A stretch of DNA of 64,000 nucleotides from Flaccisagitta enflata. Taxonomy: Eukaryota; Chaetognatha; Sagittoidea; Aphragmophora. Numbering within the stretch: the first letter of the stretch is position 1; each line of letters starts with the position of its first letter. Below the pieces are notes generated by a model that had not been told where the DNA came from, did no database searches, and saw nothing but the letters and a program-made list of their open reading frames with translations. A program made the translations under genes and the position numbers. Of the stretch, positions 39,001-49,068 are shown one piece after another. The DNA lies in the NCBI GenBank assembly GCA_965153355.1, contig OZ231128.1, forward strand, positions 6,138,001 through 6,202,000, given 5' to 3'.

Positions 39001-41047
39001 GGTGACAGTAATTGGCGCCTGAAAGTAAAGCGATAATGGTGTGCGATGAAGCTCATATTTTCGCAACAAGTTGGTAATGGAGGATATTTGATATAACAAG
39101 CCCGACCGGGCAACGATGTGTCCGAACTGTCTCCGCGTGTATTGAATTTGGTGCACAACATGCAAAACACGTTTGTCGATCATATAGGATCTCGGTGAGA
39201 TCCTATATGATCGACAAACTTTTTTCTCACCGAGGCAAAAAACAGCCGAGAAACGCGGTTTTTGCACATGCGTAATGGACGAACCGATGGACAAACAGAC
39301 ACTCTTATAGAGATGCGTTCCTGGTGGACGCCTCTAAAAGGACAGACACAAAATATCCTCTCATTCGACACCTTATTTTAAAAACAAGTCCCGCGATGTT
39401 TCAATTCACTTATGTTATGGGCTGTTTCTAGTCAGAAACGATCGCGTTTTGAACGGGCCACTCGGTCGCTCGCTACGTTTGTTCGCTCGCACCGCTCACT
39501 CCGCTCACTCCGCTCACTCGCTCCGCAGCACTTCGCTTTGCTATGCTCGCTTCGCTCGCTCACTCCAGTCACGGGCTTGCCCACTCCGTTCATGGGCTCG
39601 CTCACTCACTTTGCTCACTCCCTCGTGGGACAGTTGAAATTCTTGAATATGTGTTTACACTGTTATCGCGTTCAATGGGAACAAACGCGTTTTTCATGCT
39701 CACAAGAAACACGCCCTTACCTTCTTAAGAGACTCTCGAGAGCTTTGGCGACCTTTTTCTCGCCTCCTTCGTCGATTTCAAAGTCTTCCAAATCTTTGGC
39801 AACGTCGTCGTCTAAAATCATCAAATCGTCATCTTCTTCATCCATGTCCTCGTCCACTTCCTCGTCGTCATCTTCATCTTCTTCATCGTCGTCATCTTCA
39901 TCTGATAGATCTTCGTCATCTGACGATGGAGCTTCCTATGTGTGTGTGGAACAATTGCTTCTGCTTTAGAACTTTTTCGGGGAAGGAGCCACGCCATACC
40001 ATGCCTGACACTGGCAACTAAATTCAGCCCCTCTTTCATCAAATTCTATTACTAGCTTCCACGACCCAAGCATATCCTGGGTCTCATAGCTAAAACCTTC
40101 ATAGTACACATCCAATTAACCTCCGAATGATGAGGGTCCAGACGTTCAAAGTCTTAATCGAGACATGGTCTCAATCCCTGCTTTGAAAGCCACAGTTCTG
40201 ACATTCTCAACCTAGCCCTAGCCGTTTCAATCCAATTCATACAGAGATGTGTCACACGGATCATTTGTTGCTTGTAGACGTATACGATTAGTGATAGTGA
40301 GTGTTCGTGCAACACACCCCCCCCCCACCGCACACACGCACACGCTCACGCTCACACGCACACGCACACTCTCACACCACTATGGGTGGTTTGGGCATCC
40401 GAGAGGCGTTTTATACCCAACCACCACCCAAAACCCCCAAATCACCATCACCGACACCCCTAAAACCACCCAAACACCCAAATCACCAACACTATGGGTG
40501 GTTTGGGCATCCGAGAGGCGTTTTATACCCAACCACCACCCAAAACCCCCAAATCACCATCACCGACACCCCTAAAACCAGCCAAACACCCAAATCACAC
40601 ACGCGCACGCACACACACACACTCTCACAAGCACGAGTTCGCGACTAAAAGCCGTCACAATTAATGAATTTGATGATAGCTTACCGAATGCGTAGCGTGC
40701 CGTCTGGATCTGTCGTTGAGTTCATCTTCGTCAAATCCAATCAATAAATCCGTTAGTTTGAAACTTTTCGTCGCGCCAAAACAGAGAACAATACAGGCGA
40801 ACGCCAGAAGCAACCGTCGATTCATCTTTATTGTTTTTCCAGTTCGAAGTTAAAAATGCAGAAATTTTATTTTGCGGAATCACGAGACCTTTTCTGAATG
40901 CTGTTAATCGTGACTTAGTGTGGAGCTGGAGAGAGCCTCGCGAGGTCTGAATCGTATGGCACCACGAATGGCCACCTCAAAATACATTCTAAAACAACAC
41001 ACGGTGTGTTCTTTCTTTTTCTCTCTGTTTGTCGCTTTCACCCACTC

Positions 41048-41107
<60 letters not shown>

Positions 41108-44100
41108 ACTCTATATCTCGCCTCATGATTGGTGTCGTGATTTGACCTTCCATGGAATCGGTGACCCACGTGACTTGATTGCCGATGGCTTTAGCGTTCA
41201 CGTGACCGCTTCTCGATGGTGATCACGAGATATCAAAATCGAAGGGGGCAAAGTTTACGATCGCTCTTTTCTATATATGAGACTAAATACTGATGGCACA
41301 CCATGGAACTTGGGGGACCCTAAGCATGCGATTCCAGTCTTCTCTCTTCATTCTAGTCGCGTCCGCGCGTTTCTATTTGTCCACCTCGCTTGGTTGGTCT
41401 GGCGGTTTTGACTTATGAACCTGTTTCATTACATTAATATATGTCGTGATTAGGCATGAAGGAGCTAACCCATCTCTATCTCTATCTATCTCTATCTATC
41501 TATCTCTCTATCAATGTATCTATCAATCTCAACTCGATTTCTCTTCTCTTCTTTGTTACTCTTTTCTTCTTTGTTACTCTTTTCTTCTTTGTTACTCTTT
41601 TCTTCTTTGTTACTCTTTTCTTCTTTGTTACTCTTTTCTTCTTTGTTACTCTTTTCTTCTTTGTTACTCTTTTCTTCTTTGTTACTCTTTTCTTCTTTCT
41701 TCCTCCTTTGTCTCCTTCTTCCATTCCTCCTCACCTCGCCTTCCTCACTTCGCCTTCCTCTCCCTGTCTTTCTCTGTCTCCCAAAATATTCTTCTTTCTT
41801 CTCTTTCTTCCTCTGTGTCTCTCTTCCATTCTTTTCGGGTCAATAGTTTCGATGGGAACTAAGTTTATCAAGAGAGAGATAAGGCCGTCACGTCCGGCCG
41901 CCGATCCGGTTGGGTTTTGTTCTCACCAAACTGTCCGAGACTCGCTCTAATCCCTTTGTTCCAGAGTAGTCGCAACTCTTTTTATGGAACTTCCTGTTGT
42001 TCTTCCCTTAATGGCGTTTCCTGTGGTGCTTTCCCGTAGAGCCAAATACTTGTTTTTCTCTCGGGATCATATATTCTTAAATGTAGAACAGGATATCCTT
42101 TCATTTTCGTGTTCTCTGCATTGATGAGAATGTCTTGTTTATATCCTTGCCACAGTAACTACCCCTAGTGGCTCTTACTGATCTTATTTGGATATATCGT
42201 TTACTGCTAAAACGGTTTGATTCCATGATCCTATTCTCAGATCCTGGGTGATCCAAATGCACGAAGACATTCAAACGAAGAAAGATCTGCCTCTGTATTT
42301 GGAGAAGATCAAAGGTCTATTCGATGCCAAAGCTTCCACGCCTCCAGTAAGTCCTCAATTAAGGAAGGATAAAGATAAGGATGGATGGGTGTTAGACAGG
42401 ACGGATAAATGGTAGAAGTGATGGATAAGGTGTACTGAAAAGATGGAGGAAGTGGATGGAAGGATAAATTGATATGGTGATCGGATAATACGTCTTTATT
42501 GGATGATATTATGGATGGATCAAAAGATGTGTGGCGAGATGGATTTAACTAGCACGGTATGATTAATAGAAGATTGTTAGTTTCTGACAAGAAAGATCTT
42601 TCCTTTCCTTTCTAGGCGTCTCCAGCAACCAGTTCTCTTTCGACTCCACTTTTCGCCGGTTTGAGAAGGTCAAAGAACAAAGAATCCGTGGAATCCGACT
42701 CATTACCTCTGCAGCCAATCATGGAAGAAAGCTTCACCATTCATCTCGGTGTGCAAACCTGGAAGAAGAGCCTTAAGATCATATTTCACTCCGCTTCGCA
42801 ATATTTTGTACAACAATCAGTCATATACGTGTACGCGTCATCTCTTTTGCATTAGGAACTCAAATGAAGACCAGTTTTAACTTGCGCTTATTATGTTGCG
42901 ACGTCGTTGATCATCTTTGCGCCCATCGTCCATTGACAGTCGATGGGAAACTCATGCCGTCCCCACAGCGACTGCAAACTGCTATGGGGCTCTACTCAAA
43001 CTCACTCACGGGTACATGAAAAAAAAAATTTCCTCCCTTTTTCTTCCCTTTCTCCAGACCCTTTGATTATTCCCCCCCCCCCACGGGAGGGGGGGAATGC
43101 AGAACTATATAGAGGCCTGTTTAAATCTCTCTTCCCTTCCCTTATCTCTCTGTCCTTTATTCCAGGTTTAGTCCTGTTGGTTGACTGTCGACTGAACTCG
43201 TTCACGGGTATCAAACGTCGATTTGGTCGCGTCTGCGAGTCATCCACTGATTTTCACTTTGACGATTTGACGAAACAATTTGAAAGAATTCGCGGGGAAC
43301 TCGACGCCGTCAATAAGTCGAGGCTCGACGATGACAAAGGTCGGTCAACTTTTACATGGTTGAATGAAAAAAAAAGGCCGGATACTAGGCCAATACGATA
43401 AGCAGTCGCTTGCGGGCGGGCAGGGGCAGTGATACGGATGGGCAGGGTCTGTATTTTGAATGGGCAGGGACTGACACGATAAGAAATCACGATTTTGGCC
43501 AATTTCGCGCTGCCTTCCTTCCGACGGACGGACGGATTCGCCCTTTTACTGAGTCGCGTAGCAAGCGTCTTAAGAGGCAAAAAACGATTGCTGGGCCATT
43601 GCACCCATGGTGTGGAGTCCCACATTTGCACATCACCCCCTTGTTCTCAATTGCTTTTCATCAAGTGACGCGAGGTCACAATATCGTTGTGAACGGGTGG
43701 GCAGGGATATCCAACCCCCATCCACACCCCAACCCCTTCCCCCCCCTCCACACACACACACACAGCGACACACACACACACAACATACAAAACACAACAT
43801 ACAAAACACAACATACAAAACACAACACACAAAACACAACACACAAAACACAACACAACATACAAAACACAACATACAAAACACAACACACAAAACACAA
43901 AACACAACACACAAAATTCAACACACGCAACACACACAACACACGCAACACACACAACACACGCAACACACGCAACACACACACAACACAACACAAATAC
44001 ACGCAACACACAAACACACGCAACACACATACAACACACAAACACACGCAACACACATACAACACACGCACTCACACACACACACCGACCGCGTGTCCGC

Positions 44101-45492
44101 TACTGAAAGATAAATCATTGCAACTCTGCAGACAAATCCGGTGATTCGCCGTCGAAAGAAGACTCTGCTTCCACCGAGTTTTTGAACGTGGCGGAAGTCG
44201 TTGAACGCGAAACGACCGTCCTCAAACCGGGAGACTTTTACGTCACCAGACATTCCAACCTGGCTCAAACCCATACCGTCTTTCATTTAGCCATGAATGA
44301 TACAGGTAAGAGACAGTGTTGGTTTCTTGCTCGTTATTGTAATGTCAATGCCAGTATCTTGGAGATAGCCGATGGGACGCCACAAACAAAGAGCAGATAA
44401 ATCGAGGCGCTTGATTATCAAGGATATTCGTTAAGGAACTAAATTATCAGATGCGTTATAGGCGGATTTTTGTTTCTCATGGATCCGTTAAAGCGGGGTT
44501 TAACTCTACCTAATTATTATAAACTTTGGCCCATCCCCCAGCTCGCGATGGAAACATGACGTCTCGACATTTCGCGATTTTGTCCATCCGCAACATTTTG
44601 AAACTCTGCTCTCAATACGACATCACTACCATTTGCATTCCGCTTCTGCTCACTCACGAAATGGGCGAAGAAATGACCATCCCTTGGTGCATCAAGCGAG
44701 CCGAACTCGTGTTCAAGGTAGGTCGCGGAAGTGGAGATGGGGCAGTGTCATAAGGCGGTTATGTATCTGGTCATACCCTAGTCATTATGTATTCTCTTTG
44801 TCCTCTTTATCATTGGGGGACGCGGTAGAACATGATTTTGGCTTTGCCACTCGGGCACATGAATAAACCGTGTGCAATAACATATATTCATCCTATGTGT
44901 GAACGTTACTCTGTAAAGGGAAAAAAAAATATCAGATCACGTTTACTTCCGTGCCACATCCCATATTTAGAATGGATGAATGAATGAATGAATGAATGGA
45001 TGAATGAATGAATGAATGAATGAATGAATGAATGAATGAATGAATGAATGAATGTATGAATTAAAGAAAGAAAGGAAGAGGAAGAGCAAGTTTAAATTCC
45101 TATATCTAGTAAATATACTTAGGAATTTTATCTTGCTCTTCCTCTTACAGTGGAGGAAGGAGGTGTCTCAGGGTCTTTTCTACAGAGATTGAGTTTTCAT
45201 TAGACACTCGTGAAACATTGTACAAACACATTGTACATTTGTTATGCATCTCACAATTCCCTCTCTCGTACAGTGCGTCAAGGGCTTTATGATGGAAATG
45301 GCGACGTGGAACGGGACCGGAAGTTCGAGCGCCTCGTCCACGGGCGCTTCCGGAAGTCACGGTCAAAGAAATCGCGAAATACAGTTCGTCGTTCCTCCGG
45401 GAATCGATGACAGTCTCTTTCAAACCTTTTGCAACATGCTGCCGGGAATATTCAGACTCTCAAATCCTCTCGTTGTCAAGTCGTCTTCGTGA
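33078..45492 (+). CDS. C12orf4: C12orf4 homologue (FERRY complex subunit 4)
   Basis: Eleven exons: 33078-33148, 33542-33768, 34118-34289, 34734-34964, 42241-42346, 42616-42748, 42856-43011, 43166-43339, 44132-44305, 44542-44717, 45274-45492. Phases agree; 612 aa (human about 552). Matches from memory: [39 protein letters not shown]-type coiled coil, [77 protein letters not shown] and [12 protein letters not shown]. The protein is a subunit of the five-part FERRY complex that links mRNAs to Rab5 early endosomes. Residues from about 90 to 235 are rich in Glu/Arg/Lys and likely coiled coil. A Ser/Gly-rich insert lies in exon 11. Intron 4 (34965-42240) contains an antisense FGF-like gene. Exons 6 and 7 are separated by only 107 bases. 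Confidence 0.93.
34563..34704 (+). repeat. hairpin-ended dispersed repeat, copy 1
   Basis: Starts aacaaggccaagtaggccaa, contains aaggtgcgac and a gacagaca/gaccgacc run, and ends tttgtcgcacctaaaaat; GTGCGAC/GTCGCAC pair. It ends 29 bases before C12orf4 exon 4. Copy 2 at 37582-37710. Confidence 0.8.
35013..35640. repeat. A/T-rich aaaaagttt array inside a foldback
   Basis: Ends caggggtaggaaagctaaaa and its mirror agcattcctacccctg pair. The body is dozens of aaaaagtttaaa-like units. It lies in C12orf4 intron 4. Confidence 0.8.
35774..35803 (+). repeat. duplicate of the 3' end of C12orf4 exon 4
   Basis: gagtcccaaagaagaaaatt-cag|gtat here matches gagtcgcaaagaagagaatt-cag|gtat at the end of exon 4 (34942-34964), including the splice donor. 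Preceded by atgacaga, also in exon 4. See findings. Confidence 0.75.
36346..40825 (-). CDS. secreted FGF-like beta-trefoil protein nested in C12orf4
   Basis: Five minus-strand exons: 40825-40685, 39935-39721, 39018-38840, 37180-36974, 36605-36346 (stop TGA). Phases 0, 2, 1, 1 agree; 333 aa. Residues 1-20 form a signal peptide ([20 protein letters not shown]). Exon 2 encodes a very acidic stretch (about residues 52-90). The beta-trefoil begins near 120: [16 protein letters not shown] (127-142) matches the first FGF strands; [20 protein letters not shown] (197-216) matches the FGF motif IKGV..x.YL.M..DG; SCIFDV (225-230) carries the conserved Cys (C226); [17 protein letters not shown] and QVSFLERP resemble the final strands. 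About 55 extra residues sit between the first and second trefoil units. FGFs are secreted ligands of receptor tyrosine kinases. Subfamily unassigned; receptor binding is not shown. The whole gene lies in an intron of C12orf4 on the other strand. Confidence 0.82.
37252..37474. mobile_element. pogo-like MITE in FGF-like intron 3
   Basis: Ends tagttgaaccccgctctaac and gttagagcagggttcaactt are inverted repeats. No ORF. Confidence 0.82.
37582..37710 (+). repeat. hairpin-ended dispersed repeat, copy 2
   Basis: Nearly identical to 34563-34704 (aaggtgcgacgtgtggatcg ... tttgtcgcacctaaaaat). Confidence 0.85.
37759..38725. repeat. 445-bp tandem duplication within a foldback
   Basis: Unit 1 from 37759 and unit 2 from 38204 both start ctcatttgggtgct and share agcaaaaattcggagtatcc. 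The right end (38640-38725: gtgaagcacccaaccgtctc) is inverted relative to the unit start. Confidence 0.85.
39171..39219. repeat. perfect 23-bp-arm palindrome
   Basis: Arms 39171-39193 (gtttgtcgatcatataggat plus ctc) and 39197-39219 are exact reverse complements with a 3-base loop, ggt. Located in FGF-like intron 2. Confidence 0.95.
39419..39716 (-). mobile_element. GGGCGTGTTTCT element at a 5' splice site (FGF-like intron 2)
   Basis: On the minus strand the intron opens GTAA then GGGCGTGTTTCTTGTG; the far end reads GATCGTTTCTGACTAGAAACAGCCC-type, so the ends are inverted repeats (GGGC(G)TGTTTCT). TTA occurs beside both ends. The body contains many gagcgagcg/cgctcgctc units. Homologous to 32377-32604. 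PIF/Harbinger-like by TIR and possible 3-bp duplication. Confidence 0.72.
40378..40600. repeat. 112-bp tandem duplication
   Basis: Two nearly identical units start cactatgggtggtttgggca at 40378 and 40490. They are flanked by (CA)n-rich sequence, in FGF-like intron 1. Confidence 0.92.
41042..41106. repeat. (CT)n microsatellite
   Basis: About 30 CT units with few interruptions, 217 bases upstream of the FGF-like start codon. Confidence 0.95.
41474..41705. repeat. (TATC)n then 18-bp tandem repeats
   Basis: 41474-41530 is TATC-rich; 41548-41700 has nine copies of ttactcttttcttctttg. Long ORFs in several frames (CYSFLL, FVTLFF and EEKSNK repeats) are produced by the array. Confidence 0.93.
43060..43130. 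mobile_element. C-tract/G-tract palindrome
   Basis: attattccccccccccacgg then gagggggggaat, followed by actatatagaggcctg. Related to 10920-11270. In C12orf4 intron 7. Confidence 0.5.
43372..43572 (+). repeat. dispersed ~200-bp repeat
   Basis: Starts aaaggccggatactaggcca, contains gggcgggcaggggcag, and ends actgagtcgcgtagcaagcg. In C12orf4 intron 8. Confidence 0.7.
43755..44088. repeat. CA-rich simple repeat array
   Basis: Runs of cacaacatacaaaacacaac and acacgcaacacac up to the acceptor region of exon 9. The long ORFs on both strands are artefacts. Confidence 0.95.
44970..45055. repeat. (AATG)n microsatellite
   Basis: About 20 copies of aatg in C12orf4 intron 10. It is followed by an inverted pair, ggaagaggaagagcaag / cttgctcttcctctta. 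Confidence 0.95.
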
Positions 45493-45763
45493 ATACAGTC
45501 GCTTCGACGTTTTCTTTTTGCCGCAGGGCGGCCATCATGTTATATGCGATTGAGGACTGAAATGGCTTACTTTCTAGTCAATATGAGTCACTATATTTGC
45601 ATCAGTCGCTTTTACCGTGTCTTTTCATTGTCATCGTTGATTTCAGCCTAGAGGTTTGGAAAAATACTTTAGAGACAGGGATAAGGAATTATGAAAAAAC
45701 TCGAATAAGATGTCATCTTGAGAACAAAACGTTTGCGACTTGTGCCGGGCGCCATCTCGAGCG

Positions 45764-46919
45764 ATGCCATGCGTTCGCTGGTTACTGGGTCGCTCCCGCC
45801 GGTTGAGAGGAGGAACCGGGCAAGGGAGGAACTTCGCAGAACGAGACAGTCTTGCTTCCCACTTTCCATCTTTCAATCATCTTTCTCGTCCTTTCATTCC
45901 ATTCCACGTCCTGACGCGCTTTCGTCATGACGACGGAGGATGTCACGAACCCATTTTTTCGGGCGAGTTCTGGCATCAGTACGAAGGAGAAGAATCATCC
46001 TCTTCCGCCAAGAACGCCTCTGACAGGAAATACCTCAACATCCTGCATCTCAACGCCGCCCACAGCTACGAATCGCTGGTATCCACGGCCGCCCGCCTCT
46101 TGACGGAACAGTTGAGGATCCCCTACAGACTCAAAGAAGTGGACTTGTTTCGAGAACTAAATCACTACGACAGCGGATATGCCATCTCGAAATTGCGCAT
46201 TTTGCAAGGTGATATGATCTGGAGAACAAGGCCGGATACACGGCTACTCAAGGCGCGCGCTGGTGGACAGGGGCAATTATTGAATAGGCTTACTATCAAT
46301 TTGGACAGGGGCAATAACGCAATACCCATTCAAAAGAGGTTAAGTGTTATAGACAGACTAACAGATGGACGGACTGACAGACATAGCGGGTTATTGAGTC
46401 GCGTGCACGCGATTAAAAACGCGAAAGCGAAGAATGAAAATAGATGGATAAATGGATGGCTATCCTTTTCCACCACTTAAAGGTCGCGGTACGGCCGAGG
46501 ACCACGAAAAATTCGATCCCATCTTAGCCATGGCTAAAGAAATCAACTACGTGGATGTGTTGCTCGTATCCACCCCCGTGTGGAACTACAGCCTGCCTTA
46601 CGTGCTCAAACAATACATCGACATCGTGATCCAGCCGGGTATCAATTTCAAGGAGAAACGAGGAGAGACGCCGAAAGCCGTGCGACCCGGCCGGCCGTTG
46701 CTGCTCATCTCCTCGGCCGGCGGTCAGGCCACGCCCGAAAGAGACTTTCTGGCTCCGTATTTAAAACTCATCTTCGGTTTGGTCGGATTCGACCGATTCC
46801 TTCACGTTAATATGGTCGGCGCCTCCAAGGCGACTAGGGAACAAATTTTAGGCGACAAAAGAACGGAAATTGACGAAATGGCCGACTTTTTACGGACGTT
46901 GGCTTTGGAAGGTGAATGA
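45764..46919 (+). CDS. AzoR-type FMN-dependent NAD(P)H oxidoreductase
   Basis: Two exons: 45764-46208 and 46483-46919, joined in phase 1; 293 aa if the ATG at 45764 is right. From residue 89 (KYLNILHLNAAHSYESLVST) it follows the flavodoxin-like fold of the azoreductase/quinone reductase family, in which FMN reduces quinones or azo compounds with NAD(P)H. Key segments: LLVSTPVWNYSLPYVLKQYI and DIVIQPGINFKEK match the family FMN-binding region P.(Y/W)N(F/Y)..P..LK.(Y/W)(I/V)D, and LLLISSAGGQ the second flavin loop. The N-terminal 88 residues are Arg/Phe-rich at first, then a Ser run; this could be a targeting sequence or untranslated. Bacterial members have about 200 residues. The intron contains a dispersed repeat. 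It lies 271 bases after C12orf4. Confidence 0.82.
46212..46430 (+). repeat. dispersed ~200-bp repeat in azoreductase intron
   Basis: aacaaggccggatacacggc at the left; agtcgcgtgcacgcgatta at the right; ggacaggggcaat units inside. It makes up most of the 274-base intron. Confidence 0.75.
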
Positions 46920-47498
46920 GACTTCCGTAACTGATCGCGCGGCGAGGAGATGATGCCCGAGAGCACGAGAGTGATGAAGTGGACCGACTTGTTGAGGATA
47001 TTGAACAAAAAAAAAACACAAAAAAAAACTTAGCTAATCAATGTATTAATCCTCCACCATTAATTCAAAAGCTAGTGAATATGATTCGGAAGAATATATA
47101 ACAGGTCATTATTAGAAACGTAGCTATTTTCCTAAGGAGATCTAAAGGAAATAGCTACGTTTTTAAAAATGACCCGTTACGTTGTATACATTTCAGTGCT
47201 AATTATGCTCACAATTTCCAGTAATGCAGCATGGAGCATAAAAACCACCTCCGATCTTTGTTGAATGAGATTATATAGATTGTTTTTGGTTTGTTGTCTT
47301 TCTTACCAGATATACTTTACAATTGCATCAACAGCCAGTCTTGTGAGGGTTCTGTGTAGTTGTAAATCGACGTCATGCCTTAAGGCTCCTTTGTGCATAC
47401 TCTTACATGACACCTCGACAATTGCAAATACTCGTGAAATGATAATAATTCGTGAAGTAATAATTTCAATTCTTGAAGAACTTTAAGTAATCGACAAA
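46920..47498. other. intergenic with a hairpin
   Basis: An imperfect inverted repeat at 47104-47178 (gaaacgtagctattttccta / ggaaatagctacgttttt) is flanked by gtcatt-/aatgac. Otherwise no coding or RNA gene seen. Confidence 0.6.
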
Positions 47499-48974
47499 AT
47501 GTCGTTCCGCAAAGTGATCGAGTTTGATTCCTCTCCCTCCGCTCCGGAAGCTCATCCACCTCCTCCTCCTCCTCCTCCTCCCTCGGTGGAACATAGGAAG
47601 ATCCTTAATTATGTGGAAATCAGCGATATCTTTGGGCGGGGTGACGACGATGACGAAGGAGGACTGGTGGTAAATATAAATCATTGACTGTTCACTTTTT
47701 CGCGTTTTTGTGCTGAATATATTGGGGGCGTACCTTAGTGAGACGGAAGGATGGATCTTCCTAGTATGTCATCAAAGCGTCTATATACAGAAGTGTTCTC
47801 TGGATCTTGGAAGGAAGGAAGAAGGCTGTAATCACTTGTAGGGTTGATGATGATAACGTTGTAATGAGGTACGAAGCATTCGGTAGTGATAACAGTGTAG
47901 ACATATGGAGGAGGAGAAGCTGCCACGCGAATTATGATGAGGTAGTACTATACAAGACTAGACAATATACTGGATACTAGACGCGCATGCCACTGCTGAA
48001 CAACTGATGAATGAGAAAGAGAACGAACGTTAGCCGGTGAATCATTCATAGGCAAGACGTAATGACAGAAAGATGACAAAGCAATGATAAATCAATAACG
48101 ACAGTAGCAATGGCTTACAGCGTGCATCTAACAGCTTCTCCCCTCTTTCTATTCGAAAGTCCCGAGAGAATAAACAATGGGATAAAATTTGCTACTGGCG
48201 GGACTGTCTCTAAGAACATAGACATGGATGTAAATAACAGAATGTACCATTCTCAGAATATTCTTTTTTTTTCCAATGGCTGTAAATAACAGAATGTACC
48301 ATTCTCAGAATATTCTTTTTTTTTTCCAATGGCTATAACTTATGGTAAATAGAAGTAAACTTTTTGTAAAGAGATAAACACTTAATGTAAAAAGATGTAG
48401 ACATCAGACAGCCTCCTAAATGCGGTAACCGGATATCACAGACAGAAAATAAAAGTTTTCACCGCAGTGTTTATTGTAAGCAGAATAACTGGTAAAAACC
48501 AGAGTTTGTTTAACGATTGGCCCTTAGCAAATCAAGGGTAGGGATAACGAACCGCAAGTCCCATGAGAAATACCACCTGGAGAACCGTGCCACAACATGG
48601 ACGAGAATTCTTCGAGGAAGTGCAATCTTCGGAGGCTGATGGCAGCCAGAATTAGCCAACGACACGTCGCCTCCAGTGATTGGCAAGATCGAACGGCGTA
48701 CGCCCTGAGGGGAGCGGCCCCTGATGAATGAGCTTCTTGAGGGGCGCAATGATCATGCAGCCGACTAACGGTTCTGTCCTTCGGAGTAACAGAGCGCGAA
48801 TAGATCAAGTTGCCATCGGAGATTGAGCCAGGGCAGACCCCATCGGTATAGGATTGCCCGTATCTTGTTGTTATTGCTGCTACAGTTGCGGTTTCTGTTG
48901 TAACTATCATTGTTATTGTTGAGGCTGTTTTCCCCTTGAGCGAGAGCAAACTCCGTCGGAGTAGGTGGTGGTGG

Positions 48975-49022
<48 letters not shown>

Positions 49023-49023
49023 A

Positions 49024-49068
<45 letters not shown>

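Noticed and set aside
41446-41950. Long overlapping ORFs with CYSFLL, FVTLFF or EEKSNK repeats
   Set aside because: They come from an 18-bp tandem repeat open in several frames on both strands; no conserved sequence.
42749-42855. Continuation of C12orf4 exon 6 as coding (GVQTWKKSL...)
   Set aside because: Splicing at 42748 and 42856 restores the conserved [16 protein letters not shown] sequence in phase, so this stretch is a short intron.
43410-44144. ORFs rich in His/Thr/Asn or Cys/Val on both strands
   Set aside because: Products of the CA-rich simple repeat; the region is C12orf4 intron 8.
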